Below, one piece after another: positions 7,269 to 16,297 of a stretch of 37,182 bases of DNA. The notes below the pieces were generated by a model. The model worked only from the letters and a program-made list of their open reading frames with translations. It made no database searches and was not told the origin of the DNA. The DNA is from an uncultured Clostridia bacterium (GTDB taxonomy: Bacteria; Bacillota; Clostridia; Christensenellales; Pumilibacteraceae), in NCBI GenBank assembly GCA_947066105.1, contig CAMSYM010000019.1, positions 1 to 37,182 on the forward strand. Direction: 5' to 3'. The first letter of the stretch is position 1; each line of letters starts with the position of its first letter. The position numbers and the translations under genes were made by a program.

Positions 7269-7324
7269 CTTGAAAACCGTTTGGCGGCAACGTCACGGGG
7301 GTTCGAATCCCTCCGCCTCCGCCA
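7269..7324 (+). mobile_element. attR: 3' part of tRNA-Ser(UGA) left by integration
   Basis: From CTTGAAA (7269-7275, anticodon loop with UGA) the sequence is a good tRNA-Ser 3' part: ACCGT half-stem, a long variable arm (GGCG, GCAA loop, CGTC), a T-arm with TTCGAAT, acceptor strand CGCCTCC, discriminator G and encoded CCA (7322-7324). Upstream of 7269 the match stops. TGAGA cannot pair with ACCGT, and there is no D-arm or 5' acceptor strand. The break therefore lies exactly in the anticodon loop, a classic tyrosine-integrase crossover site. The element lies to the left; the complete tRNA should be at its other end, beyond the window. Confidence 0.8.
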
Positions 7325-7364
7325 ACACAAAGACGCATCATGTAAGAGATGCGTCTTTGTGTTG
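7323..7364. repeat. Perfect 17-bp inverted repeat after the tRNA fragment
   Basis: Bases 7323-7339 and 7348-7364 are exact reverse complements around an 8-base loop (ATGTAAGA). The left arm begins in the CCA end of the tRNA fragment. It could work as the tRNA terminator or processing signal, although no T-run follows the stem on the plus strand. Confidence 0.7.
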
Positions 7365-7525
7365 AGAGAGCCGGAGAATAGGTCAAGAGAAGCGCGGCAA
7401 AGGCGAAGTAAATAGCCAATAAATAAGTATATTAAATACGGCATGAAGAGAAAGCCATTTTTTCCGCGAGTTCAATAGGCGCTCGGGCGAAGTCCGAAGC
7501 CCGTACGCGGTGTTGCGCACAATTT

Positions 7526-7539
7526 CTCCGTCTCCGCCA
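7526..7539 (+). repeat. Second, isolated tRNA acceptor-end remnant
   Basis: CTCCGTCTCCGCCA repeats the last 14 bases of the tRNA-Ser fragment (CTCCGCCTCCGCCA, 7311-7324) with one change. It stands directly before a terminator, as the end of a tRNA gene would. No T-arm precedes it. It may be the original chromosomal tRNA end or the scar of an earlier integration. Confidence 0.45.
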
Positions 7540-7542
7540 AAG

Positions 7543-7566
7543 CCCCGATAATCGGGGGTTTTTTAT
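7543..7566 (+). terminator. Intrinsic terminator
   Basis: CCCCGAT and ATCGGGG form a tight stem followed by GTTTTTTATTT. Its position four bases after the tRNA-like CCA end suggests it once served a tRNA-Ser transcript. Confidence 0.75.
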
Positions 7567-7742
7567 TTGTGAAAATGACTTTACCTATCTTTTTATTTGC
7601 GTATAACAATATAATATGATTATTTGTTAAAATCGGTAAAGCCGAATCGTTGCATTTCGGATTTTGATTTTTTATTCTTTTACTGATTGCCCGCAAAACG
7701 CATAAGCGTTGTTTTGATCGCGATAAAATACGGGATAGTCTT

Positions 7743-8621
7743 TTACAGTCGTTTATTGGATGCTTTGATCATAAAGCTGTTGGCAAGGCTTTTGTCGCAC
7801 AGTCGTGAGAATATGGCTTCGCCGTAGCGTTTGATCAAAGCGTCGGGCGTGAGATTGGTAGTAACGACGGTGTATTTTTTTCGCAACCACCGTTCGTTGA
7901 CAACGGTATACATGTATTCGAGCGTGATGTTTTTGAGCATGGTCTCCGTGCCGAGATCGTCTATGCACAGTATATCCGCGTCGAGCATGGGCGAAAAAAG
8001 ATCTCGGTAATCGTCGATGGCGAATTGCGTGTGATAGTCCTTGGCGCGGCGCACGAACTCGAATGCGCTTACCGTTACAGCCGACCTGCCGCTTTTAAGG
8101 AACGCGCAGGCGATTGCCGCCGCAAGCACCGTTTTACCCGTGCCGGACGAACCCGCTATCATAAAGAACGGCTTGCCGTCGGGATACGTTCGCATGTAAT
8201 CGTGCGCCGCATCGTATACGGCGGTCATGCTTTTGGGCGCGGTCTTTTGCGCGTCGTCGAAGTCGATAAGCGGGAGAGTCAGGTTTTCGCGGTCGGCATT
8301 TATGGCGCGACGTATAACGCACCCGCAATATTTTCCGTTTACTATGCCGGTATCGCCGCATTTATTACACTGCGGCGGCGGCTCTATTTGCTCGCGTTTT
8401 AATCCCGCGCGCACGAACTCGGCTTTGAGCTTGCTTCGCGCGGCGTCGAGCGAGTCTGGTTCGCCCTTGGCTTTATTTACGGCTTGCGTCTGATAATCGG
8501 CAAAAGCGTCGCGGAGCGCGGCATTGCCCGCGAGCGCGTTGCGCCACAGTTCGAGTCCCGCGTCCTGTCTGGCGCGGCGTGCATCCGTTATGTCGCGAAC
8601 GGCGCGTCGGTAAGCGTTCAT
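7743..8621 (-). CDS. dnaI: DnaI/DnaC-type replicative helicase loader
   Basis: The protein is 292 residues. It has a charged helical N-terminus, then a zinc-binding region CNKCGDTG...KYCGC (Cys 85, 88, 99, 101), then an AAA+ ATPase: Walker A GSSGTGKT (157-164), Walker B DILCIDDLGTE (about 216-226), sensor 1 VVTTNLT and an Arg-finger region RYGEAIFSRLCD. This is the arrangement of DnaI, which loads the DnaB/DnaC replicative helicase at the origin and at restart sites. The start ATG (8621) has GGAGG nine bases before it and overlaps the upstream dnaD stop as ATGA, so the two genes are translationally coupled. It may equally be annotated as a DnaC-like ATPase; the pairing with DnaD supports a primosome role. 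Confidence 0.9.
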   Translation of the reverse strand: MNAYRRAVRDITDARRARQDAGLELWRNALAGNAALRDAFADYQTQAVNKAKGEPDSLDAARSKLKAEFVRAGLKREQIEPPPQCNKCGDTGIVNGKYCGCVIRRAINADRENLTLPLIDFDDAQKTAPKSMTAVYDAAHDYMRTYPDGKPFFMIAGSSGTGKTVLAAAIACAFLKSGRSAVTVSAFEFVRRAKDYHTQFAIDDYRDLFSPMLDADILCIDDLGTETMLKNITLEYMYTVVNERWLRKKYTVVTTNLTPDALIKRYGEAIFSRLCDKSLANSFMIKASNKRL

Positions 8622-10033
8622 TTATCGTCCTCCGTGATCTGCGTAAACAGCGCGTTAAGCTCGTCCGCCGAGTATTTTTCGTTGACAGTGCCGTTTTGTG
8701 CGTCGGTTTGCGTTTGCGGCGGTGCGGAGAGCTTGGCTTTTTGCAGGTCGGTTATGCCCGCTTCGTGCCAACCGACCAATATCCTGTTGACGTATGCGAA
8801 CGGATTGACTTTGCCGACGGCGAGCGATGCGGCGTGATCGATAACGTCCTGCGGCATGCCGCGAGTTTCCGCCCAGTCAGTAAAGTACGCGCGGTGCGTG
8901 TCCTTGACCGCGCCCTTTATGCCGAATTTTTTCAACAGCGCGTCTATTTGCGCGTCGAACCGTTTTTCGCGGTCTATGCTCGCGCGTATGCGCGATTCGG
9001 TGCGGATGTCCTTTTCGTAAAACTCGCGTATCACCGCGTCGAGATCGGACAGTTTTTTAAGATCGATCTTCATGCAGTATTCGGCGGCGGCGACGATCGC
9101 TTTGCCGTCGAATCCCAAACTCAGCCATGGCTTGACATACATCGCGATCTCAGGGTCGACGTTTTCGTAGTACAGCCCCAACGCCTTGTTTACCGCTTTG
9201 GCGAGCTTGTACAGCTCCTTCTTTTCGGTTTCGTATTTTTCTATTATGTCGAGCGTGTAAAAACCGTATCCGTGATATTCGGTCAGTTTGCCGTCGAGCG
9301 CCGCCGCGCCGCCGTGCTTTATGTTGCACGCCACGCCGTATATGAGCGCGTCGTCGTACTTGAACACCGTTCGCCATTTTTTATAGAGCTGAATGGATTC
9401 GTGATCGGGGCGTTTGCCGCCCATCGCGCCCATAACGTTGCGAAGGCTGTTGTAGTACACGCCGTATTCTTCCAAATGCTCGCCGACGGCGTCCGCGGAG
9501 CGGTACCCGTCCTCGGCAAGATTGCGTGCGACGGTCAGTATGTATGTGTACGACACGTTGTCGCCTTTAAGGTCGACGCAGTATTTGATTATCAGCACCA
9601 TGGCTTGCCACTCGACATTGAGCTTTTCCATGAGCGTGTAATAGTTGTTATACTCGTTGGGCGTGATCTGCCGCGCGGCTATGTACAATTGCGCTTGGCG
9701 GTTGAATTCGCGGTATTTGTCCACGTCCACGGTTTTTATTTTGGGACGAGCGGCGCGCGGCGAAAAGTAACAAACGTCGTCGCCGAGCTTTGCCATAAGT
9801 CCTTGCTCCGTCCAGAAGTCGATCGCGGCTTCCACCGCTTCGGGCGTAAGGTCGAGCCGTCGCGCGAGCATGCTCACGCTGTCGTCGTTGTCGTTTTTGC
9901 GCGCGGCGAGCGACAACCCGTAAAGATACACCTTTACGTGATCACCGTCGGCATACGGCATATACTCGACTATAAATTTATTCTCGACGGTAACTACGCC
10001 GTCAAGACTCGCTTCGGACGACAGTTTGAACAT
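8618..10033 (-). CDS. dnaD: DnaD domain replication initiation protein
   Basis: The protein is 471 residues, longer than Bacillus DnaD (about 230) and nearer to DnaB-type primosome proteins. Residues about 20-95 look like the DnaD/DnaB winged helix (FIVEYMPYADGDHVKVYLYG). Two DDBH2-like helical units follow: about 215-300 around YENVDPEIAMYVKPWLSLGF, and about 390-430 with the family signature NPFAYVNRILVGWHEAGI. The tail is polar and ends EDDK. DnaD-type proteins remodel origin DNA and recruit the helicase loader, which here is encoded directly downstream with a 4-base overlap. Start: ATG at 10033 with GAGG eight bases before it. It could be named dnaB in the Bacillus sense. Confidence 0.85.
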   Translation of the reverse strand: MFKLSSEASLDGVVTVENKFIVEYMPYADGDHVKVYLYGLSLAARKNDNDDSVSMLARRLDLTPEAVEAAIDFWTEQGLMAKLGDDVCYFSPRAARPKIKTVDVDKYREFNRQAQLYIAARQITPNEYNNYYTLMEKLNVEWQAMVLIIKYCVDLKGDNVSYTYILTVARNLAEDGYRSADAVGEHLEEYGVYYNSLRNVMGAMGGKRPDHESIQLYKKWRTVFKYDDALIYGVACNIKHGGAAALDGKLTEYHGYGFYTLDIIEKYETEKKELYKLAKAVNKALGLYYENVDPEIAMYVKPWLSLGFDGKAIVAAAEYCMKIDLKKLSDLDAVIREFYEKDIRTESRIRASIDREKRFDAQIDALLKKFGIKGAVKDTHRAYFTDWAETRGMPQDVIDHAASLAVGKVNPFAYVNRILVGWHEAGITDLQKAKLSAPPQTQTDAQNGTVNEKYSADELNALFTQITEDDK

Positions 10034-10067
10034 CTTAAAGCCTCATTCGCTTGAAAAATCCGTATAA

Positions 10068-10096
10068 TTGTTATATACTGGATAAGTGGATATACG
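10068..10096 (+). promoter_or_regulatory. Possible promoter for sbcDC
   Basis: TTGTTA (10068-10073), a 17-base spacer and TATACG (10091-10096) is the best plus-strand match in the 130 bp between the divergent dnaD and sbcD genes. The -10 is imperfect. Confidence 0.3.
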
Positions 10097-10163
10097 TGTT
10101 TAATATGATACCACGATTGTGAAAATTTATCAACCGTTTTGTGCGGTCGGGAGAAAAGCATAC

Positions 10164-11381
10164 ATGAAGATATTACATACGGCGGACCTGCACTTGGGCA
10201 AAAGGCTCAATAAAGCGTCCCGACTGGACGAGCAGACTGCGCTGATAAAGGAATTGTCCAAACTCGCCGACGCAGAGAACGTCGACGTAGTGCTTATTGC
10301 GGGCGATATATTCGATGCGTCCGTGCCGCCGTCGGAAGCCGAACGCGTTTTTTACCGCGGCATGCTCACGCTTGCCGAGCGCGGTCGCGCGGTCGTCGCG
10401 CTTGCGGGCAATCACGACGACGAACGCCGCATGTGCGCGGCAAAACCGCTCGCCGATCTTCAAGGCATAGTTTTGGCGGGCGAGCTGGACTATTCGGCGC
10501 TCGGCGGCGAAACGTTGTCCGACCCCGCGCCGCCGCCGTCGCTGTACGCGCTTGCGGACGCCGCGGACTATCTGCAAAAACAGCGCATCAAAATTTACGG
10601 AAAATTAGGCGGCGTGACGGTTGTCAAGGGCGACGAAAAATGCGATATCGCGCTCGTGCCGTATCCGTCCGAAAGTCGACTTTCGCGTTGGTACGATCAG
10701 GATTACAACGTGCAATATTCCGACCGCGTTAAACAAACGCTCGAAAAAGCGTGCGATTTTTTTCAGCCCGATAATTACAAAATACTATGTACGCATTTGT
10801 TTTTGACCAAGTCGGAAGCGAGCGACGCGCTGGGCGGGCTTGTGGCGTTGCCGCTGTCCGTACTGCCGCAGTCGCCCGATTATATCGCGCTCGGACACGT
10901 GCATAAGCGTTTTCGCATAAGCAAAGCGCCGCTCGCCGAGTATTGCGGTTCGCCGTTGCAGTATGCGTATGACGAGAGCCGCAACAAGTCGGTCAATATT
11001 ATAGACACGGTCAAGCGCACGGTGACGCAAGCCGTGTTGTCGTCAGGCAAAAAATTATACGAAGCGGACGCGACAAGCGCGGACGAGTGTATAGCCAAGC
11101 TCGACGAGCATGCGGGAGAATACGTGCGTATTCGCTACGGCGGCGAGCCGCTCGGTAAAGACGACGCTTTGCGGATAAAGTCGCACCCCGCGTTCAACGA
11201 TCTTGTCGTAACGGCGACGGCGGGCGCGGACAATGCCGTCGAGCGGCGCGCGCACCTTACCGACGGAGAGATATTCGACCTGTATTACAAATACAGGCGT
11301 AACGACGCTCCGTCTGTCGAGCTGAAAAGCGCGTTTATCCAACTTATGGGAGAGCTTAAAAATGAAGCCGATCAGACTTGA
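10164..11381 (+). CDS. sbcD: Exonuclease subunit SbcD (Mre11-type)
   Basis: The protein is 405 residues from the ATG at 10164, chosen because the family N-terminus is MKILHTADLHLG and GGGAG lies about ten bases upstream. All phosphoesterase metal motifs are present in order: D-x-H (TADLHLG), GDIFDA, GNHDD, CTHLF and GHVHKR. This is the Mn-dependent nuclease partner of the SbcC ATPase. The complex opens DNA hairpins and trims blocked or protein-bound double-strand ends. The last 20 bases overlap sbcC, giving translational coupling. Confidence 0.95.
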   Translation: MKILHTADLHLGKRLNKASRLDEQTALIKELSKLADAENVDVVLIAGDIFDASVPPSEAERVFYRGMLTLAERGRAVVALAGNHDDERRMCAAKPLADLQGIVLAGELDYSALGGETLSDPAPPPSLYALADAADYLQKQRIKIYGKLGGVTVVKGDEKCDIALVPYPSESRLSRWYDQDYNVQYSDRVKQTLEKACDFFQPDNYKILCTHLFLTKSEASDALGGLVALPLSVLPQSPDYIALGHVHKRFRISKAPLAEYCGSPLQYAYDESRNKSVNIIDTVKRTVTQAVLSSGKKLYEADATSADECIAKLDEHAGEYVRIRYGGEPLGKDDALRIKSHPAFNDLVVTATAGADNAVERRAHLTDGEIFDLYYKYRRNDAPSVELKSAFIQLMGELKNEADQT

Positions 11382-14112
11382 AATAGAAGGCGTTAATTCG
11401 TTCGACCAAACGCAAACGCTGGATTTCAAAGCGGTCGGGCGCAGCGATCTGTTTTGCATTTGCGGCAAAACGGGCGCGGGCAAAACCACGATCTTCGACA
11501 GTTTGATGCTCGCGCTGTACGGCAAGAGCGGTAAAGGCAATCTTGCCGACGTCGTCAATCTGTCGCGAATGACTGCGCGCGTCAAGCTGGACTTTTCCGA
11601 ATGCGGCGACGTTTATACCGTCGAACGCACGATAAAATGCAAACTCGAAAAAACGGACGGCGGTAAAAACGACAAGCGCGTTGCCGCTACCGATTGCATG
11701 CTGTACAAAAACGGCGCGCCCGTCGCCAAGGGCGCGGACGAATGCAATGCGTTGATAAGCGGCATGATCGGGCTGGACGAGAGCGAGTTCAAAAACGTGT
11801 ATCTGCTCGAACAGGGCGAGTACGCCGATTTTCTCAAAAAACAACCCGCCAAGCAGACCGAAGCGGTGGGCAAAATATTTTCGCTCATGCGGTTTGCCGA
11901 CGTATACAGGCTGGCTGTCGAGCGCGCGAGAGAAAGCGAGACGGAACAGCACGCCGTAGACGAACGCATATCCGATCTCGGCGACGTCACGCCCGAAAGA
12001 CTGCGCGACGAAAAAACGGAGCTGACCAAGCTTCGCGCGCACACTACCGCGCTCGGCAAGGACGCGGCGCAAAAACGCGCCGATATAGACGCGCTGTCCA
12101 AAACTCGCGACGTTTATATTTCCGTTCGCGAAAAGCAGGACGCGGTGCGCAAATTGATGATACAAGCGGACGACTGTAAAAAAGCGCTGTATGAAGCCGA
12201 GTGCGCGTTAAAGGAGCTTGAAAGCACGGTGGATCGCTCGTTGCCGCAAAGGCTCGCGGCGTTGCGCGAACGCTCGACGGAACTTGCAGCGCTCAATGCC
12301 AAGGACAAGGCGTGTGCCGCCGCAACGGAGGACGGAGCGCGCAAGCTTGCGGAATACGGAAAAAAACAAGCCGAACTGACCGCCGCGCGGGCTCGCCAAG
12401 CCAAGCTTGCGGACAAGCGTGCAAGCGACGAAAAAGCGTTTTGCGAAACGCTTGACGCGTTCAAATCTCGCGCGGGCGCGATGTCTCAACGTTCGGTCGC
12501 GCTCGACGGCACGCTTGCGGCGTTAGACTCCGCGCCCGATGCGGTCGCGCTCGCAACTGCGTCAAGCGCGCTTGCCGCCGAGCGCAAAGCGTTCGACGAA
12601 CAAACGCTTTCGCGCCGCAAAAAAGCGGACGAGCTTGACGGTATGCGCGAAAAGTGCAAGACGCAATTAAGTGTGATAGAAAAATTCACCGCCGAAAAAG
12701 CCGCGCTCGATATCGGTAAGACGGAAGCCGAGCAGATCGAAAACGTCGCCGCCAAAGCTTTGGCGCAAGCGCAGTTGGGTTCGCATGCGGCGGCGGTGCG
12801 TGCGGAGCTTCATGCGGGCGACGTTTGTCCCGTATGCGGCGGAAAGTACGACGGCGCCGAAAACTGCGGGGATACCGACGTTGCGGCGCGCAAGGCGGAG
12901 CATTCCGCGGCGACGGAGAACTTGAAGCATGCCGTAGAACGGCTGGCGGAGTGCGAAAAGCATCTCGAAAAGGCGAAAAACGATTACGGGCATATGACCG
13001 AGCTTGTCCGAAGCGCGGAGCGCGAGCTGGATAAACTCGACGGCGCGATAAACGAACTGCGCGTGGACGGCGCGGCTTACGCCGAACTTTCCGACATATT
13101 GCAAAACGCGCGGACGGCATACGGCATATGGCAAAACTCTGTAAGCGAGAGCGCAAAGCTCGAACCGGAGCTTGCCGCGCTCGGCGCGGAGGAGCTTGCG
13201 CTCAAAAACGCGGCGGACGACGCGCAACGCAATGCGGACAGGCTCAAAGCCGAACTCGGCGAAAACTTGGGAAAGACGGACGGCTTGATGGCGGACGTCA
13301 AACAACAAACGGCGGAGCTTGAAACGGCGCTCGCCCGCGACGACGAAAAGCGCAAAGCTCTGACGGTCGCAGTCGAAAGCGCTCGCGCGGCGGTCGACGC
13401 CGTAGCCAAGTCGCTCGAAACGGCAAAGGCGGACTGCCCCGTAGACATGCCCGAATTCGACGAAGCGGCGTACAACGACAAAAAAGAAACGCTCGACCGA
13501 CTGACCGCGAGCGTACACGAAAACGAAACTGTCATCGCCGCCAAAACGGCGGAGCTTGCCGCGCTTGAAGAAAAGTGCGCTCTGCTCAAAAACCTGCAAG
13601 CCGACCGCGCCCGACTTTCCAAGCGCATCGATATATTCAAGAATATCGCCGAGCTGACAAAGGGCAAAGCGATGCTCAACTATGTCGCCGCCGAATACAT
13701 AGCCGATTTTACGGCGGAAGCGAGCAAGATACTCAACGAGCTGTCGCACGGCAAGTATGCCATGAGCTATGACAAGATCAACGGGTTTGTCGTATCCGAC
13801 TATCTCAACGACGGCAAGTCGCGCAAGACGGACACGCTGTCGGGCGGCGAACTGTTTTTGGCGTCGCTGTCGGTGGCAATCGCTATCGCGCGCATGCAGT
13901 CGGGCGGAAACAACGCGTTTTTCTTTTTGGACGAGGGGTTCGGCACGCTCGACGAGGAGCTTATCGACACGGTGTACGGCGCGCTCGAATCGCTGTCGCG
14001 CGACTGTCTTGTCGGCGTTATCTCGCACTCGACGGCGCTTATAGAAAAAATGCCGGCATGCGTGGAAGTAGTCGAGGCGACCGACACTTCGGGTAGTATC
14101 ATCAAGTATTAG
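11362..14112 (+). CDS. sbcC: Exonuclease subunit SbcC (Rad50-type ATPase)
   Basis: The protein is 916 residues. Walker A GKTGAGKTT is at about 35-43 and a Q-loop region YLLEQGEYADFL at about 150-160. Two long Ala/Glu/Lys-rich coiled coils flank the zinc hook CPVCGGKYDG near residue 490. The ABC signature LSGGELFLASLS is near 826 and Walker B FFFLDEGFGTLDEE near 852. Length and layout are ordinary for SbcC. It overlaps sbcD by 20 bases and is followed after 27 bases by a SLOG-domain membrane protein on the same strand. Confidence 0.95.
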   Translation: MKPIRLEIEGVNSFDQTQTLDFKAVGRSDLFCICGKTGAGKTTIFDSLMLALYGKSGKGNLADVVNLSRMTARVKLDFSECGDVYTVERTIKCKLEKTDGGKNDKRVAATDCMLYKNGAPVAKGADECNALISGMIGLDESEFKNVYLLEQGEYADFLKKQPAKQTEAVGKIFSLMRFADVYRLAVERARESETEQHAVDERISDLGDVTPERLRDEKTELTKLRAHTTALGKDAAQKRADIDALSKTRDVYISVREKQDAVRKLMIQADDCKKALYEAECALKELESTVDRSLPQRLAALRERSTELAALNAKDKACAAATEDGARKLAEYGKKQAELTAARARQAKLADKRASDEKAFCETLDAFKSRAGAMSQRSVALDGTLAALDSAPDAVALATASSALAAERKAFDEQTLSRRKKADELDGMREKCKTQLSVIEKFTAEKAALDIGKTEAEQIENVAAKALAQAQLGSHAAAVRAELHAGDVCPVCGGKYDGAENCGDTDVAARKAEHSAATENLKHAVERLAECEKHLEKAKNDYGHMTELVRSAERELDKLDGAINELRVDGAAYAELSDILQNARTAYGIWQNSVSESAKLEPELAALGAEELALKNAADDAQRNADRLKAELGENLGKTDGLMADVKQQTAELETALARDDEKRKALTVAVESARAAVDAVAKSLETAKADCPVDMPEFDEAAYNDKKETLDRLTASVHENETVIAAKTAELAALEEKCALLKNLQADRARLSKRIDIFKNIAELTKGKAMLNYVAAEYIADFTAEASKILNELSHGKYAMSYDKINGFVVSDYLNDGKSRKTDTLSGGELFLASLSVAIAIARMQSGGNNAFFFLDEGFGTLDEELIDTVYGALESLSRDCLVGVISHSTALIEKMPACVEVVEATDTSGSIIKY

Positions 14113-14139
14113 CTCGCGGAAACCGAGCGCGGGGGAGTT

Positions 14140-16089
14140 ATGGAAAACACAGACGACGCAAACACGAACAGCGTATGGAAAAACGCGCAAGCGCCTATCG
14201 TCATAGGCGTTACCGCGCACCGCAATATCAGGTTCGAGCATTGCGACCGCATAAAGCGGCAGGTTGGCGAATTTATCGACGAGATAAAACTGCTTTGTCC
14301 AAATTCGCCGATAGTGATGCTGACGGGCTTGGCGATGGGCGGCGATATGTGGTGCGCCGAAGTCGCCGTCGAAAAGGGCGTCAAGCTAATGCTCGCATTG
14401 CCCGACGACGAGAAAACATACGTAAACGAAATAGACTTTCCGCTCGACGGCAAGGACAAGTATCATGCGCTCAAAAAAGCGGGCGCGGCGGATACGTTTG
14501 TCGTTTGCGATATGGAAAAGGTAGCGCACGCGGACGGCGACCGCGATTACAAATTCCGTCAACAGGCGATATACGTCGCTACCAACTGTCACGTCTTGCT
14601 CGCGCTGTGGGACGGCGCGAACGCGACCGACAAACGGTCGGAGTGCGGCACCAACGCGGCGGTCGGGTTTGCGCTGAAACACAATTATTACGAGCCGAAC
14701 GGCATGGAGTTCGACCCGATTAACGACGGAGCGGTCGCGTGGATATATTCGCCGCGCGAAAACAGGGCGTCGGGCGAGAATACCGACCGCGCCGTAAAAT
14801 ATCTTGTTCCCAAGTCGCGGCTGGACGGCGGCAACGACGGCAAATATTACGATTCGTACGACAAAATGCCCGAACAGATATCGGAAATACTGTTGCGCAC
14901 CGACAGATTCAACGCCGACTGTCGCGAATATTCGGCTAAACAAAAACCGCGAACGATACAAGAAAAGGAATATTTGCTCGGTTCGCGCGAGTATGCAGAC
15001 GGGTCGGATAAGTCGCGCAAGATCCACGATTGCTGTAAGGTCGCGTCCGCGCTTTCGGCAGACTGCAAAAAGAAGAACTTGCGCGCTCTGATGTCGCTCG
15101 CGTTGACGGGTACGGCGCTCATTCTCGCGTTTATGGTTTACGATCAGCTCGCTTTTGTCTGGACGTCGTGGGTGTGTTTATCGGCTGTCGCGTTGCTTAT
15201 AGGCGTTTATGCGGCAGTGCGCGTCGCACAAAAAACGGGCAGGCTCGGCAAGCGCAGATCGGGCAAAATTTCGTTCGACGCGCATACGCGGTTCGTCGAA
15301 TACCGCGCGCTCGCGGAAGCTTTGCGCGTTCAGTATTATATAGTGTTGTTCGGATCGGACGACGGCGCTGGACGGTATATCGCTTGGTCGCAAAAAAGTT
15401 CTATGGCATGGGTGCGCAAAGCGGTCGCGGCGGCGTCGCTCGGCACGAGCCGACCGGCATGGACGTACGAAAAGTTGCGCGAGTTTTACAAAAGCGCGGA
15501 TATGCCGATGGAAACGCGCACGATCAAAAACAACGGCGACGACGAAAAAAGCGTGTTCGTTAACAGACTGTTCGGCAAATGGGTGGGACACAGCAAGCAC
15601 GAGCCGCATTATCACGCCAACGGGCAAATAGGCTATCATCTTAAAAACATACAAACCAAGCGCGAAAAGATCAAGCGTCGCGACGTCGTAAAGACTACCG
15701 TAATTGCGGCGACGGTAACGACGTATCTCGCGCTGTTCTTGTGCGAGCTTATCCCCGCCGTAGATATGCAGTATCGGTTGTTTTGGGTCGTAGATATGCG
15801 CATGCTGTTTAAAAGCATATTATCGGTTTTTACCGCGGCGGCGTTTTTGATATCTTATTATTACGATAAACAGGCGATCGATCAAACGGTGTTCGATTCG
15901 TATAATATGGTGGGCTTGTACGGCGCGGCTATCGACCGCGCCAACGAGATATACCGCACGTTCGATAAAAAATCGGACTGCGACGCGGCGCTCGAATCGC
16001 TCGTGCGCGAGCTTGCGCGCGAACAGCTTACTGAAAATTCGGCGTGGACGGCGTATAACAGGGGCGATAACATAGAGTTGCCGTTATGA
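14140..16089 (+). CDS. SLOG-domain protein with a four-helix (SLATT/DUF4231-like) membrane region
   Basis: The protein is 649 residues. Residues about 19-130 form a Rossmann-like SLOG domain: PIVIGVTAHRNIR, then VMLTGLAMGGDMWCAEVAV, then LMLALP, and later HVLLALWDG. This is the G-V-T-(G/A)-H-R ... L-A-x-G-(A/G)-D pattern of nucleotide-derivative sensors. Hydrophobic hairpins lie at about 313-365 and again at about 515-575, followed by an amphipathic helical tail, as in SLATT-type membrane effectors. In the published classification of Aravind and colleagues, SLOG and SLATT domains belong to nucleotide-signal-activated conflict systems. It begins 27 bases after sbcC, with GGGGGAG before the ATG, and probably shares the sbcDC transcript. 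A housekeeping membrane role cannot be excluded. Confidence 0.75.
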   Translation: MENTDDANTNSVWKNAQAPIVIGVTAHRNIRFEHCDRIKRQVGEFIDEIKLLCPNSPIVMLTGLAMGGDMWCAEVAVEKGVKLMLALPDDEKTYVNEIDFPLDGKDKYHALKKAGAADTFVVCDMEKVAHADGDRDYKFRQQAIYVATNCHVLLALWDGANATDKRSECGTNAAVGFALKHNYYEPNGMEFDPINDGAVAWIYSPRENRASGENTDRAVKYLVPKSRLDGGNDGKYYDSYDKMPEQISEILLRTDRFNADCREYSAKQKPRTIQEKEYLLGSREYADGSDKSRKIHDCCKVASALSADCKKKNLRALMSLALTGTALILAFMVYDQLAFVWTSWVCLSAVALLIGVYAAVRVAQKTGRLGKRRSGKISFDAHTRFVEYRALAEALRVQYYIVLFGSDDGAGRYIAWSQKSSMAWVRKAVAAASLGTSRPAWTYEKLREFYKSADMPMETRTIKNNGDDEKSVFVNRLFGKWVGHSKHEPHYHANGQIGYHLKNIQTKREKIKRRDVVKTTVIAATVTTYLALFLCELIPAVDMQYRLFWVVDMRMLFKSILSVFTAAAFLISYYYDKQAIDQTVFDSYNMVGLYGAAIDRANEIYRTFDKKSDCDAALESLVRELAREQLTENSAWTAYNRGDNIELPL

Positions 16090-16168
16090 CGATCGAAAAA
16101 GCGCGCAAAAGCGAAAAACGCGTTCGACATTAATGTGTATAATCAAACATACTAACCGCAAAAAACCG

Positions 16169-16197
16169 TTGAGTTTGATCGCCGTTCGTGCTATAAT
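16169..16197 (+). promoter_or_regulatory. Promoter of the alcohol dehydrogenase/nfnAB cluster
   Basis: TTGAGT (16169-16174), a 17-base spacer and TATAAT (16192-16197) predict a transcript start near 16204 and an untranslated leader of about 95 bases. I recognise no riboswitch in that leader. Confidence 0.65.
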
Positions 16198-16297
16198 ATG
16201 CGTGTCGAATGCGGCGACGCGACGCTTGCAACGGCACGTTTAGCCGTAGAGCGCGCAACGACCGCGCAGTATAATAAATGTTTTTCGGAGGGACATC

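Larger units (their letters stand above)
7365..7742. other. Gap between the attR and dnaI
   Basis: I see no gene here. It contains a second tRNA-like 3' end (7526-7539) and an intrinsic terminator (7543-7566), both listed separately. Otherwise it is unremarkable, mixed-composition sequence; the last 170 bases lead to the end of dnaI on the other strand. Confidence 0.5.

Noticed and set aside
7255-7324. Complete tRNA gene ending at 7324
   Set aside because: There is no 5' acceptor strand, D-arm or 5' half of the anticodon stem; only the 3' part is tRNA-like.
8579-10054. A 491-codon plus-strand frame opposite dnaD
   Set aside because: It is the antisense of dnaD, rich in Arg, Val and Phe, with no known motif. 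The minus strand has family motifs and a coupled partner.
12667-14241. A 524-codon minus-strand frame opposite sbcC
   Set aside because: It is a mirror of the GC-rich sbcC codons. SbcC has every expected motif, the mirror has none.
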